From Dehalococcoidia bacterium (GTDB lineage: Bacteria; Chloroflexota; Dehalococcoidia; Tepidiformales; Tepidiformaceae): a DNA stretch of 64,000 bases. The position numbers and the translations under genes are program-made. The stretch is from positions 17,075 through 81,074 of the forward strand of contig JAJEIT010000055.1 of the NCBI GenBank assembly GCA_022827945.1, given 5' to 3'. Below are positions 8,277 to 16,750 of this stretch, in pieces. The stretch's first letter is position 1; each line of letters opens with the position of its first letter. A model generated the notes under the pieces. That model did not search any database, was not told the DNA's origin, and saw only the letters and a program-made list of their open reading frames with translations.

Positions 8277-8927
8277 ATGACCATGGCAACAGAGACTCCC
8301 GCCGTTCACCAGCGACTCGGTCGCGGCTTCACCAGGAAAGTCACGCGGGGAGCCGTGCTCCTGCTTCCCCTCATGGTCACCTTCTGGCTCATCCAGTTCG
8401 CCTTCCAGACGATGGACGGCCTGCTCCAACCCATCATCTCCGCCATCGCCGGCGAGGAGATCCCGGGCCTCAGTTTCGCCATCATCATCGTGGCGCTCTT
8501 CATCGTCGGCGCCCTCAGTTCGACCCTTCTCTTCCGCACGCCGGGTTACCTCATCGAGCGGGGCATCACCGCCCTGCCGGGCGTCGGCGCGGTCTACAGC
8601 ACCACCAAGAAGCTCCTGCCCGGCTCTGATCCCGGAGCCAGGGCCCCGACTGGCTTCGACACCGTTGTCCGCATCGAATACCCCCGCAAGGGCGTGTGGT
8701 CCGTCGGCTTCCTGATGGGTTTCATCGAAGCGGACGCGGGCAAGAAGGTCGGCGTCGTCTATATGCCCTCGACGCCCATGCCCCAGTCCGGCTGGCTCGT
8801 CCAGCTCCCCCTCGAGGACATCGAGGTGACGGACTGGAGCTCGGCCCAGGCCATGCAGTACATCGTCTCCGCCGGTGTCAGCTGCCCGGACACGATGGCC
8901 ATGAGCGCGCTCGAGGCGCCCGCGTGA
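8277..8927 (+). CDS. DUF502 family membrane protein
   Basis: The 216-residue product has two N-terminal membrane helices (GAVLLLPLMVTFWLIQFAF and LSFAIIIVALFIVGALSSTLLF) and the DUF502 block LPGVGAVYSTTKKLLP followed by VVRIEYPRKGVWSVGFLMG and VVYMPSTPMPQSGWLVQLP. The family's function is unknown; plant COV proteins are distant relatives. The start at ATG 8277 is supported by GCGGAGG six bases upstream, five codons inside the ORF-track start. The stop overlaps the next gene by 4 nt (GTGA). Confidence 0.88.
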   Translation: MTMATETPAVHQRLGRGFTRKVTRGAVLLLPLMVTFWLIQFAFQTMDGLLQPIISAIAGEEIPGLSFAIIIVALFIVGALSSTLLFRTPGYLIERGITALPGVGAVYSTTKKLLPGSDPGARAPTGFDTVVRIEYPRKGVWSVGFLMGFIEADAGKKVGVVYMPSTPMPQSGWLVQLPLEDIEVTDWSSAQAMQYIVSAGVSCPDTMAMSALEAPA

Positions 8928-9100
8928 AGCTGGTGAGGATGGCGCTCCACCTGCTCATCTTCGCGGTGGCTGCCGTCGTCTTCTTCCTCGGACTTGGTAT
9001 CGGCCTCTCGCAGAACCCGGGCATCGGCACCCTCCTCTGGCTTGTCGCTGCCGGCATCGCGGTCGCGAACGCTATCTGGATGACGCGGCGTCGCCGGTAG
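8924..9100 (+). CDS. Small two-helix membrane protein
   Basis: A GTG overlapping the stop of the DUF502 gene opens a 58-codon frame, (M)KLVRMALHLLIFAVAAVVFFLGLGIGLSQNPGIGTLLWLVAAGIAVANAIWMTRRRR. It has two hydrophobic helices, a central short loop and a positively charged C-terminus, so both ends are predicted cytoplasmic. Translational coupling implies it acts with, or is inserted together with, the DUF502 protein. No family recognised. Confidence 0.7.
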   Translation: MKLVRMALHLLIFAVAAVVFFLGLGIGLSQNPGIGTLLWLVAAGIAVANAIWMTRRRR

Positions 9101-9177
9101 GGCGCCGCCGATCTTCCGCCTCTCCCGTTCCTGTACCATCCCCACGCCGCCGCGGGCACGCGGCGAGGAGGGCTGAC

Positions 9178-9846
9178 ATGGCAGACGAGATGCGCATCCA
9201 GGTCATGAACGGCGGTCCCTACGTCGTCTCCGGCGGTGTTCCGCTGAAGGAGATGGCTCCCGTCCAGACACTCAACGGCGAGAACGTCGACTGGCACGTG
9301 CTCCGCGAGATTGACGAGTCTCGCGATCTCTACGCCCTCTGCCGCTGTGGCCGCTCCAGCGACAAGCCCTACTGCGACGGCTCACACGCCAGCGAGCCCT
9401 GGCCCGAGGCCGAGACCGCCGACCGGCGTCCCATGGCCGACCGCGCCAACCGCATCGAGGGCGCCGCCGGCGTCATGCTCGACGACGAGTCGGTCTGCAT
9501 CGGCGCCGGTTTCTGCGGCACGAAGACGACCAACGCCTGGGACCTCATCGACGAAGAGGGCGACGAGGCCCGCGAGCGTGTCACTGCCATGGTGGGCCGC
9601 TGCCCCACCGGCCGCCTCGCCATCGTCCCCGCAGGCGAGAACGGGCTCGTCGAGCCCTCCCTCGACGCCGAGATCGCGGTCGTCCCGGGCGGCCCCCTCT
9701 GGGTACGCGGTGGCGTCAACGTCGAGAGCGCCGACGGCACGCCCTGGGAGGTCCAGAACCGCCGCACGCTCTGTCGCTGCGGCGCCTCTAACAACAAGCC
9801 GTTTTGTGACGGCGCCCACAGCGACCTGCATTTCGACGAGCGCTAG
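9178..9846 (+). CDS. CDGSH iron-sulfur protein with central Fer4_19-like domain
   Basis: The 222-residue soluble protein contains two CDGSH-type [2Fe-2S] motifs, CRCGRSSDKPYCDGSH near residue 60 and CRCGASNNKPFCDGAH near residue 200. Between them lies a divergent 4Fe-4S mono-cluster domain (SVCIGAGFCG, then MVGRCPTGRL). The arrangement suggests an electron-transfer or cluster-transfer protein with up to three clusters. GCGAGGAGG lies upstream of the ATG. It runs convergent with vapC and both stops share the tetranucleotide CTAG. Confidence 0.88.
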   Translation: MADEMRIQVMNGGPYVVSGGVPLKEMAPVQTLNGENVDWHVLREIDESRDLYALCRCGRSSDKPYCDGSHASEPWPEAETADRRPMADRANRIEGAAGVMLDDESVCIGAGFCGTKTTNAWDLIDEEGDEARERVTAMVGRCPTGRLAIVPAGENGLVEPSLDAEIAVVPGGPLWVRGGVNVESADGTPWEVQNRRTLCRCGASNNKPFCDGAHSDLHFDER

Positions 9847-10283
9847 CCGGGGCTTTCCACCTCGCTCAGCGCATGCACGAACGGGAACGCCGGGCTTGCG
9901 GCCCGGTGGAATCGGTCATCGGCCGTCCACAGCTCGCAGCCCAGGGACTCCGCCAGCGCTAGGTAGTGACAGTCGTAGGCCGCACCCTGGCCGAGTTCGC
10001 TTGCCAGTTCGAGTGCCCGACTATGGAGCTGAGGCAGGGGGTGCAGGTCAACCAGTGAATTCAGGTCATCGATGAGCTTCACGGCCCCCGGCACGGTCAG
10101 TTCACCCTTCACGACTTGCTGGTGAAGGGCATTAGTCACCTCCGCTGGCAGGAGGTGCGGAGCCGACGGACGTCTGTCCTCGCGGCCCCAGGACTCCAGC
10201 AGGGCCTGCGCCTGGTCGGAGTCGTCCTCCTCCAGGAGCCACTTCAGCGCCAGGCTTGCATCGACGACGACGAATTCACTCAC
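9843..10283 (-). CDS. vapC: VapC-like PIN-domain ribonuclease toxin
   Basis: Starting from the GTG at 10283, which overlaps the upstream antitoxin by 8 nt, the product is 146 residues, (M)SEFVVVDASLALKWLLEED. PIN-domain acidic residues are visible at Asp8, Glu48 (LLPAEVTNAL), Asp104 (AAYDCHYLALAE) and Asp122 (LWTADDRF), so the Mg2+-dependent active site is complete. VapC toxins typically cleave tRNA or rRNA. The ORF-track extension upstream to 10331 lies within the antitoxin gene and is rejected. Confidence 0.9.
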   Translation of the reverse strand: MSEFVVVDASLALKWLLEEDDSDQAQALLESWGREDRRPSAPHLLPAEVTNALHQQVVKGELTVPGAVKLIDDLNSLVDLHPLPQLHSRALELASELGQGAAYDCHYLALAESLGCELWTADDRFHRAASPAFPFVHALSEVESPG

Positions 10284-10602
10284 GGCCCTTGGGCCTGCGC
10301 GTCTGCTCGATCTGCGCGTCCCGCATCTCACGTCCCTCGCGAATCAGGTCGACGGAGTTCCCCGGCAGAACGCGGTCGCCGAAGATCTCTTTCCGCATCC
10401 GGGCGAACTGCTCGGCCGCTCCCGACACTGAGGGCCGACCAGGCGCATTTCCCGACTCGTCCTCGGCCAACTCCCTCTCGATGGCGGTCTGGCAGTACTC
10501 GCGCATGCTGACGCCCTTCAGGGCGGCGACTGCCTTCAGACGTCGCTGAAGGGGGGCGTCAAGGTCCAGGGTGAGCCGCTTCTTCTCGACTGGCTTCGCC
10601 AT
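10276..10602 (-). CDS. vapB: VapB-like ribbon-helix-helix antitoxin
   Basis: This 108-residue protein opens MAKPVEKKRLTLDLDAPLQRRLKAVAALKGVSMREYCQTAIERELAED, a ribbon-helix-helix DNA-binding domain. A proline- and acid-rich tail that would wrap the PIN toxin follows. A GGGAGA ribosome site precedes the ATG. It overlaps vapC by 8 nt. Repeated GAAATAC boxes upstream are a likely operator. Confidence 0.85.
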   Translation of the reverse strand: MAKPVEKKRLTLDLDAPLQRRLKAVAALKGVSMREYCQTAIERELAEDESGNAPGRPSVSGAAEQFARMRKEIFGDRVLPGNSVDLIREGREMRDAQIEQTRRPKGRE

Positions 10603-10646
10603 GGCGTGTCTCCCACAGGCAGGTTCCCGCCCATTCCAGATTTGCG

Positions 10647-10666
10647 GAAATACAGAAATACGTCAA
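10647..10666 (-). promoter_or_regulatory. vapBC promoter region with 8-bp-phased GAAATAC repeats
   Basis: On the plus strand GAAATAC occurs at 10647-10653 and 10655-10661, followed at once by CGTCAA (TTGACG on the minus strand, a plausible -35 for vapB). Short direct repeats in the promoter spacer are typical ribbon-helix-helix operators. The -10 is unclear. Confidence 0.45.
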
Positions 10667-10726
10667 GAGGCCTCACGGGACAGGGGCGCATAGCAAGTGG
10701 GAAGGGGCCGGAGAGAAGCGGGGCTG

Positions 10727-11596
10727 CTAGCCCAGCAGCCGCTTCATTGTCGCGCCGATCTCCGCCGGCGAGTCCGAAACGACCGCGCCCGCCGCGCGAA
10801 GCGCGGCCTTCTTGTTCTCGGCCTTGCCGTCCTCGCCGGAGATGATCGCGCCCGCGTGACCCATCCGCCGCCCCGGAGGCGCCGTCGCCCCCGCGATGAA
10901 CGCCACGACCGGCTTGCGCACGTGATCCTGGATGTAGGCCGCCGCCTCCTGCTCCGCGCTTCCGCCTATCTCGCCCACCATCACGATCGCGTCCGTATCC
11001 GGATCTTCGTTCAGCATCCTGATCGCTTCGATCTGCGGCGTCCCGATGATCGGGTCGCCGCCCACGCCGATGCAGGTGCTCTGTCCGAGTCCTTCGGCCG
11101 TCAGCTGCGCCACCACCTCGTACACCAGCGTTCCCGAGCGGCTCACCACGCCGACGCGGCCCGGCAGGAACACGTCGCCCGGCATGATGCCCACGCGCGT
11201 CTGCGTCCCCGGCGTGATCACGCCCGGACAGTTCGGCCCGATGAGCATCGTCGGGCCCTCTTTCAGGGCCTGCTTCACGCGCACCATGTCCATCACGGGG
11301 ATGCCCTCCGTGATGCAGACAGCCAGGGGCACGGCCGAGGACGCCGCCTCCAGGATCGCGTCCGCCGCGAAGGGCGCTGGCACGAAGATGATGCTCACGT
11401 TCGCGCCCGTCTCCCGCACTGCCGTATCCACCGTCGGGAAGATGGGAACCCCGTCCTGCTCCTCGCCGCCGCGCCGCGGATGCACCGCCGCCACCACGTT
11501 CGTCCCGTAGGCGATCGACCGGCGCATGTGGTTCGCGCCTTCCGTGCCGATCCCCTGAACCATCAGTCGCGTGTTCTCGTCGAGAAGGACGCTCAT
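10727..11596 (-). CDS. sucD: Succinate-CoA ligase alpha subunit
   Basis: This 289-residue protein catalyses the CoA- and phosphohistidine-carrying half of succinyl-CoA synthetase in the TCA cycle. Visible signatures are [23 protein letters not shown]-like [23 protein letters not shown], the acidic [17 protein letters not shown] block and [11 protein letters not shown], which contains the phosphorylated His. The N-terminal CoA-binding loop is one residue shorter than E. coli SucD (GIGTEGANH against GFTGSQGTFH). sucC is not adjacent; the only candidate in the window is 44 kb away at 55899. Confidence 0.95.
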   Translation of the reverse strand: MSVLLDENTRLMVQGIGTEGANHMRRSIAYGTNVVAAVHPRRGGEEQDGVPIFPTVDTAVRETGANVSIIFVPAPFAADAILEAASSAVPLAVCITEGIPVMDMVRVKQALKEGPTMLIGPNCPGVITPGTQTRVGIMPGDVFLPGRVGVVSRSGTLVYEVVAQLTAEGLGQSTCIGVGGDPIIGTPQIEAIRMLNEDPDTDAIVMVGEIGGSAEQEAAAYIQDHVRKPVVAFIAGATAPPGRRMGHAGAIISGEDGKAENKKAALRAAGAVVSDSPAEIGATMKRLLG

Positions 11597-11743
11597 TGAA
11601 GCTCCCGCGCGCGCCGCGCCGCCGAAATACGCCCGCGCGCTCCCTCGGCGATCGCGGGCCTCCGCATTCTAGCCGCGCCTCCCGATGGCGCTAGCGGGGA
11701 GGCCTTCCTCCGGCCCGCAGCCGCCGCCGCTGCTACGATTACG

Positions 11744-11771
11744 CACCGATCACCGATCCCCAATCACCGAC
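11744..11771 (+). repeat. Short 7-bp tandem repeat upstream of the CaiB gene
   Basis: CACCGAT CACCGAT CCCCAAT CACCGAC are four successive 7-bp units, three of them near-identical, ending a few bases before the ribosome site of the CaiB gene. They could be an operator or chance low complexity. Confidence 0.4.
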
Positions 11772-11786
11772 CACTGGAGATTCCCC

Positions 11787-12971
11787 ATGGCCATGGCTCT
11801 CGAAGGCATCAAGGTCCTCGACCTCTCCCGCCTCGCTCCCGGTCCCTACTGCTCGATGCTCCTCGCCGACTTCGGCGCCGACGTCACCCTCGTCGAGGCC
11901 GTCCCCGGCGCCAACGCGAAGCTCGCCGGCCCCGCCGCCGACCCCGAGGCGGCGAAGCGCGCGGCCGCCTACAACGCCCTCGGCCGCGGCAAGCGCTCCA
12001 TCGCCCTGAACCTCAAGAACGAGGCCGCCCGCGAGGTCTTTTACGAGCTCGTGAGAGGAGCCGACGTCGTTCTCGAGGGCTTTCGCCCCGGTGTCGTCAA
12101 CCGCCTCGGCGTCGACTACGAGACGCTCTCCGCCATCAATCCCCGCATCGTCTACTGCTCCCTCTCCGGCTTCGGCCAGACGGGGCCCTACAGCAACCTC
12201 GTCGGCCACGACATCAACTACATCTCCATCGGAGGCGCCCTCGGCGTCATCGGCCGCCCCGGAACTCCCCCCGCCATCCCCGTGAACCTGCTCGCCGACT
12301 TCGCCGGCGGCGGGCTCATGGCCGCCTTCGCCATCTGCGCCGCCCTCCTCGCCCGCGAGCACACCGGCCGGGGCCAGACGGTAGACATCGCCATGAGCGA
12401 TGGCGTCCTCTCCCTCATGACCAGCGCCATGACCGGCTTCTTCTCGACCGGCACGCCCCTCCGCCCCGGCGAAGGCTTCCTCACCGGCGCCCGCCCCTGG
12501 TACGACACCTACCAGTGCAGCGACGGCCGCTGGTTCTCCATCGGCAGCATCGAACCCCACTTCTACGACGCCCTCTGCCGCACCCTCGGCGCCGAGGAGT
12601 TCCTGGGGAGGCAGCACGACGAGTCCGCCTGGCCCGCCATGCGCGAGCGCTTCGAGGCCGCCTTCGCCACGAAGACCGCCGATGAGTGGATGGCGATCAT
12701 GTCCGAACACGACATCTGCGCCGCCCCCGTCCTCGAGCAGGAGAACATCGTCACCGACCCCCACAACGTCGCCCGCGACATGATCGTGACCATCGACACC
12801 CCGGCGGGACCGGTCCAGCAAGTCGGCGTCGGCCCCAAGCTCAGCGACACGCCCGGACGCGTCGAGCGTGGCGCGCCCGTCAACGGCGAGCACACCGACG
12901 AGGTGCTCGCCTCCATCGGCTACGATGCCGAGCGCATCGCCGCCCTTCGCGCCGAGGGCGCCGTCGGCTAG
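11787..12971 (+). CDS. CaiB/BaiF family CoA-transferase, alpha-methylacyl-CoA racemase-like
   Basis: The 394-residue class III CoA-transferase starts at ATG 11787 with GGAG eight bases upstream, against the ORF-track start at 11685. It begins MALEGIKVLDLSRLAPGPYCSMLLADFGADVTLVE. The block SGFGQTGPYSNLVGHDINYISIGGALG contains the His found in racemase-type members, and PVNLLADFAGGGLMAAFAI carries the conserved Asp. These fit AMACR-like racemases of branched-chain acyl-CoA at least as well as true CoA-transferases. It heads a block of catabolic genes on the same strand. Confidence 0.9.
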   Translation: MAMALEGIKVLDLSRLAPGPYCSMLLADFGADVTLVEAVPGANAKLAGPAADPEAAKRAAAYNALGRGKRSIALNLKNEAAREVFYELVRGADVVLEGFRPGVVNRLGVDYETLSAINPRIVYCSLSGFGQTGPYSNLVGHDINYISIGGALGVIGRPGTPPAIPVNLLADFAGGGLMAAFAICAALLAREHTGRGQTVDIAMSDGVLSLMTSAMTGFFSTGTPLRPGEGFLTGARPWYDTYQCSDGRWFSIGSIEPHFYDALCRTLGAEEFLGRQHDESAWPAMRERFEAAFATKTADEWMAIMSEHDICAAPVLEQENIVTDPHNVARDMIVTIDTPAGPVQQVGVGPKLSDTPGRVERGAPVNGEHTDEVLASIGYDAERIAALRAEGAVG

Positions 12972-13011
12972 CGTCGGGCGCCCTTGGGGCGCAGCCGCCA
13001 AAGGAGCACCC

Positions 13012-13959
13012 ATGGAATACCGCGTCGTCGCCACCGATATCGAGTTCGCCGAAGGGCCGCTGGAACTGCCCGGTGGTGACATCCTCTACACCGAGATCCG
13101 CGCCGGCACGCTCACCCGCGTCTCGCCCGACGGCTCCCGCAAGGAGACCTTCGCGACCACGGGCGGCGGCCCCAACGGCGCCGCCATCGGCCCCGACGGC
13201 GCCATCTACGTCACGCAGAACGGCGGCTTCCAGTGGTCCGAGAGCCGCACCTCCAGCGGCCAGCGCATGATCTCGCCCGGCCCGCGCCCCGAGGAGGGCT
13301 ACATCGGTGGCCAGATCCAGCGCGTCAGCGCCGACGGCTCCGAGGTCACCACCATCTACTCCGAGTGCGACGGCGAGCCCCTCAAGGGCCCCAACGACCT
13401 CGTCTTCGACCGCGAGGGCAACTTCTACTTCACCGACCACGGCAAGCGCTACGGCCGCCAGCGCGATATCACCGGCGTCTTCTACGCCTCGCCGAAGGGC
13501 GACTTCATCCGCGAGATCATCTTCCCCCTGGAGGCCCCGAACGGCATCGGCCTCAGCCCCGACGAGCGCACGCTCTACGTCGCAGAGACTCCCACCGGCC
13601 GCCTCTGGGGCTTCGACATCACCGCCCCGGGCGAGATCGGCGACCGCCGCGTCGTCGCCACCGTCCCCGGCGCCCCGCCCTACAACTACGCCATGTGCGA
13701 CTCCATGTGCGTCGACGGCGACGGCAACATCCTCGTCGCCACCATCATCAACGGCGGTATCACCTCCATCTACCCCGACGGCGCGACCGTCTGGCACGAG
13801 CCCCTCCCCGATCGCGTCACCACCAACGCCTGCTTCGCCGGCCCCGACCTGCGCACGCTCTACGTGACCATGGGCAGCATGGGCCAGCTCGTGGCGTTCG
13901 ATGACTGGCCCGTCCCCGGCCACCGGCTCAATTTCCAGGCCGAAAGCGCGCCCGCGTGA
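13012..13959 (+). CDS. SMP-30/gluconolactonase/LRE family hydrolase
   Basis: This 315-residue six-bladed beta-propeller has the metal- and substrate-site motifs typical of SMP-30 proteins: EFAEGPLELPGGDILYTEI (metal-binding Glu), GPNGAAIGPDGAIYVTQNGG, LKGPNDLVFDREGNFYFTDHG and EAPNGIGLSPDERTLYVAET. Such enzymes open sugar or xenobiotic lactones with a divalent metal. AAGGAG lies 5 nt before ATG 13012; the earlier ORF-track start lies in the CaiB gene. It overlaps the next gene by 4 nt (GTGA), implying coupling. Confidence 0.9.
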   Translation: MEYRVVATDIEFAEGPLELPGGDILYTEIRAGTLTRVSPDGSRKETFATTGGGPNGAAIGPDGAIYVTQNGGFQWSESRTSSGQRMISPGPRPEEGYIGGQIQRVSADGSEVTTIYSECDGEPLKGPNDLVFDREGNFYFTDHGKRYGRQRDITGVFYASPKGDFIREIIFPLEAPNGIGLSPDERTLYVAETPTGRLWGFDITAPGEIGDRRVVATVPGAPPYNYAMCDSMCVDGDGNILVATIINGGITSIYPDGATVWHEPLPDRVTTNACFAGPDLRTLYVTMGSMGQLVAFDDWPVPGHRLNFQAESAPA

Positions 13960-15137
13960 GAATCGCCGTCACGGCGACCCTCGCCATCTGCGTGGTGGGT
14001 CTGGGGCTGCTGCGGGTCACCGTCGCCGCCCCCCAGCGGTGCCCCGAGATCACGCCCGCCTCGCTTCAAGCCTTCGCCTCCGCTTCCGCGGCCTGGATCG
14101 AGGTCGCCCAGTACGCCGACGGTCGCTACGTCTACGAGTACGACGCCCGCACCGACGGCATCTCCGGGGACTACAACGTCGTCCGCCACGCCGGCGTCAC
14201 CATGTCCCTCTACCAGGCCGTGGCCCTCGGCGACCGGTCGCGCCTGCACGCCGCCGACCTCGGCACGGCCTGGATGCAGGCCAACCTCATCGAACGCGAC
14301 GACTGGGTCGCCCTCCGCAACCCCGATACCGGCCGCGTGAAGCTCGGCGCGAGCTCGCTCATGCTCGCCGGCCTGACCCAGCGCCGACTCGCCACCGACG
14401 ACCCCATCTTCGACGACCTCATGAAGCAGCTCGCCCGCTTCCTCGTCGTGATGCAGCTCCCCGACGGCGCCATGCTCAACTTCTGGGATCCCGGCACGGG
14501 CAAGCCCGACCCCTCCGTCCGCTCGCGCTACGCCACCGGCGAGGCCCTCTGGGCCCTGGCCCAGATGCACCGCCACTTCCCCAACGACGGCTGGGACGAG
14601 CCATCCTGGCGCATCGCCGACTACCTCGCCCTCCACCGCGACGAGGTCGAGGGACTCGACTTCCCTCCCTGGCCCGACCAGTGGGCCGCCTACAGCCTGT
14701 CCGAGATGGGGGACTGGCCCCTGAAGGAGCACCACATCGAGTACGCACGCAAGCTCGCCGAGCGCTTCGGCTTCCTCATCCGGGTCGAGTCGCAACGCAC
14801 CGGGGGCGTCATCAACGAGCCATTCCACGGGCGCCTCACACGCGCCGCCGGCCTCGGGACGTGGGTCGAAGGGCTCACCTCGATGTGGCGCCTCGCTAGC
14901 ACCGACGACCGGCTTGCCGATCTCGAACCGAAGCTGGCCGAACGCGCCATCTGCGGGGCTGGCATCCTCGCCAGCCGCCAGGTCTCGGACGAAGGCGCCG
15001 CCGCATGGCCCAGTCCGGCCCTCGCCGCCGGCGCCTGGTTCCGCGACGGCATCACGCGCATGGACGACCAGCAGCACGCCCTCTCCGGCCTCGCCCTCAC
15101 AGGGGCTATCCTTGCCGCCGAGGAGGACAGACCATGA
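13956..15137 (+). CDS. Secreted alpha/alpha-barrel-like protein of unknown function
   Basis: The 393-residue protein has a signal peptide (MRIAVTATLAICVVGLGLLRVTVAAPQRC). A helical body follows with repeated hairpins, for example RYATGEALWALAQMHRHFPNDGWDEPSWRIADYLALHRDEVEG. This resembles the six-hairpin barrels of glycosidases and terpene cyclase-like proteins. No definite catalytic motif is recognised. The GTG start overlaps the SMP-30 stop and its own stop overlaps the MarC gene start (ATGA), so three genes are translationally chained. Confidence 0.8.
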   Translation: MRIAVTATLAICVVGLGLLRVTVAAPQRCPEITPASLQAFASASAAWIEVAQYADGRYVYEYDARTDGISGDYNVVRHAGVTMSLYQAVALGDRSRLHAADLGTAWMQANLIERDDWVALRNPDTGRVKLGASSLMLAGLTQRRLATDDPIFDDLMKQLARFLVVMQLPDGAMLNFWDPGTGKPDPSVRSRYATGEALWALAQMHRHFPNDGWDEPSWRIADYLALHRDEVEGLDFPPWPDQWAAYSLSEMGDWPLKEHHIEYARKLAERFGFLIRVESQRTGGVINEPFHGRLTRAAGLGTWVEGLTSMWRLASTDDRLADLEPKLAERAICGAGILASRQVSDEGAAAWPSPALAAGAWFRDGITRMDDQQHALSGLALTGAILAAEEDRP

Positions 15138-15685
15138 GCGGACTCGGGATCACCATCCTCCTCGTCTTCGCCTCGATTAACCCGCCGGCGGTCCTCTCGA
15201 CGATGAACCGGGCCGTCGAAGGCCGCCTCAATCCCCGGGTGGCCCTCGTCGCCTTCCTCGCCGGCGCCGCCCTCCTCCTCGCCGCCACCTTCGCCGCCGA
15301 CGCCTTCCTCGATGCCCTCGACCTCGAGCCGGAGACCTTCCGCATCTCCGCCGGCATCGTGATGGCCGTCACCGGCGCCGCCTTCATCCTCTTCGGACCA
15401 CTCTCCTACCCGGTCGAGCCCGGCCGGAAGGGCGCCCTCTTCCCCTTCGCCTTCCCGCTCCTCGCGAGCCCGGCCGCCTTTGCCGCCGTGCTCACCCGCT
15501 CCGCCGACAAGGGAGAGCCCCAGGCGGTGCTCGCGGTCCTCCTCGTAACGGCCGCCGTGGCTGCGGGCGTGTTCGCACTCTCCGGCCGCTCCGCGCCCGT
15601 CGTCGGCGCCCTCGCCCGCCTCATCGGCGCGGTCCTTGTGTTCCGCGCCGTGTCTCTCGTCATCGACGGGATCCGCGCCGTGTAG
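15134..15685 (+). CDS. MarC-like integral membrane protein
   Basis: The 183-residue product has six predicted membrane segments. ASINPPAVLSTMNRA near the N-terminus and FPLLASPAAFAAVLTRSADKG in the middle match the repeated (I/V)NP and P-rich membrane motifs of MarC/UPF0056 proteins. Their function is unsettled; a drug-resistance role has been disproved for E. coli MarC. AGGAGG precedes the ATG, which overlaps the stop of the secreted protein gene. It is a little shorter than typical MarC. Confidence 0.7.
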   Translation: MSGLGITILLVFASINPPAVLSTMNRAVEGRLNPRVALVAFLAGAALLLAATFAADAFLDALDLEPETFRISAGIVMAVTGAAFILFGPLSYPVEPGRKGALFPFAFPLLASPAAFAAVLTRSADKGEPQAVLAVLLVTAAVAAGVFALSGRSAPVVGALARLIGAVLVFRAVSLVIDGIRAV

Positions 15686-15705
15686 CCCCCCGGAAGGAGT
15701 CACCC

Positions 15706-16218
15706 ATGCCGGAACTCGACCAGGCCGCCCTCCAGCGCGCGCTCGACGAGATCGAGTTGCGCAACCTCTACTTCCGCTACGCCCGCGGTGTCGACCGCCT
15801 CGACCCTGAGCTGTTGCGCTCCTGCTTCCATGAGGACGCCCACATCACCACCCGCAATCGCGAGATACGCGACGACTTCGTGAAGAACGTGATGGTCGGG
15901 CTCTCGCGCTTCAAGATGACCCAGCACGTCACCACCAACGTCTGGGTCGAGATCGACGGCGACACGGCGAAAGGCGAGGCCTACGCCCAGGCCAACCACC
16001 GCGCCCCCGGCGAGAACGGCGAGCCCGACACCGACTACCGCTGGGGCGGGCGCTACGTCGACCGCTTCGAGCGCCGCGACGGCGTCTGGAAGTTCTCCGA
16101 CCGCGTCGTCATCCACGACATGGACCGCGTCGTTCGCGTCGACGAGGTCTGGGATCCGCCTGGGCTCGGCTTCACCGAGGGCTCCCACTCGACCGGCGAC
16201 ATCGTCTACCAGGAATAG
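15706..16218 (+). CDS. SnoaL-like (NTF2 fold) protein
   Basis: This 170-residue cone-shaped NTF2-like protein starts at an ATG behind GGAAGGAG. The pattern EIELRNLYFRYARGVDRLDPELLRSCFHEDA with a later TTNVWVEIDGDTAKGEAYAQANH and GRYVDRFERRDGVWKFSDRVVIHD is typical of the SnoaL_4 group. Members include small hydratases, isomerases and dehydrochlorinases of aromatic or polycyclic substrates. The His and Asp needed for catalysis are plausible (HEDAH; DRVVIHD) but the substrate is unknown. Confidence 0.85.
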   Translation: MPELDQAALQRALDEIELRNLYFRYARGVDRLDPELLRSCFHEDAHITTRNREIRDDFVKNVMVGLSRFKMTQHVTTNVWVEIDGDTAKGEAYAQANHRAPGENGEPDTDYRWGGRYVDRFERRDGVWKFSDRVVIHDMDRVVRVDEVWDPPGLGFTEGSHSTGDIVYQE

Positions 16219-16232
16219 CCCGGGAGGAACAT

Positions 16233-16703
16233 ATGAGGCCCGACGCCATCATCAACGCCCACGACATCCCCTCGGACGAGATCTTTCACTTCGCCATGGC
16301 CGTCCCCGACTTGCAGGCCGCGATGGACCAGCTCGGCCCCGCCCTCAACGCGGACTGGACCTCCATCTGGTCCATGACGCGGAAGATGGATACCCCTCGA
16401 GGCCCCACCACCGACGAGATGCAGGCCGTCTATACCCGCCAGGGGCCGCCCTACATCGAGCTGGTGAGCGGCCACGGCAGCGGCTTCTTCGCGGCCGACG
16501 ACGGGCCCCGTCTCCACCACGTCGGCTACATCGTCGACGACGTTCGCGCCGAGGCCGAGCGCCTCCAGGCGCTGGGCATGACCATCTGGGACCTGGGCCC
16601 CGGTTCCGCCTTCGTCACGAACGACGTCGGCATGACCTTCGAGATCATGGGGCCCGGCATCCGCCAGACCCTCGACGAGTGGTTCAACAGGCCCACCGAC
16701 TAG
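16233..16703 (+). CDS. VOC family (glyoxalase-like) protein
   Basis: This 156-residue protein has the beta-alpha-beta-beta-beta repeat of the vicinal oxygen chelate fold. The metal-site His is in DEIFHFAMAVPDLQAAMDQL, with a second His in RLHHVGYIVDDVRAEAERLQALG and a terminal Glu in MTFEIMGPG. It is closest to the Glyoxalase_4/methylmalonyl-CoA-epimerase-like group. GGGAGGAAC precedes the ATG and the gene follows the SnoaL gene by 14 nt, suggesting one operon. Confidence 0.87.
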   Translation: MRPDAIINAHDIPSDEIFHFAMAVPDLQAAMDQLGPALNADWTSIWSMTRKMDTPRGPTTDEMQAVYTRQGPPYIELVSGHGSGFFAADDGPRLHHVGYIVDDVRAEAERLQALGMTIWDLGPGSAFVTNDVGMTFEIMGPGIRQTLDEWFNRPTD

Positions 16704-16750
16704 CGCGCTTCGGAGCCGCTAACCTGCCCGTCGCGTAGCATCCTTCGGCG

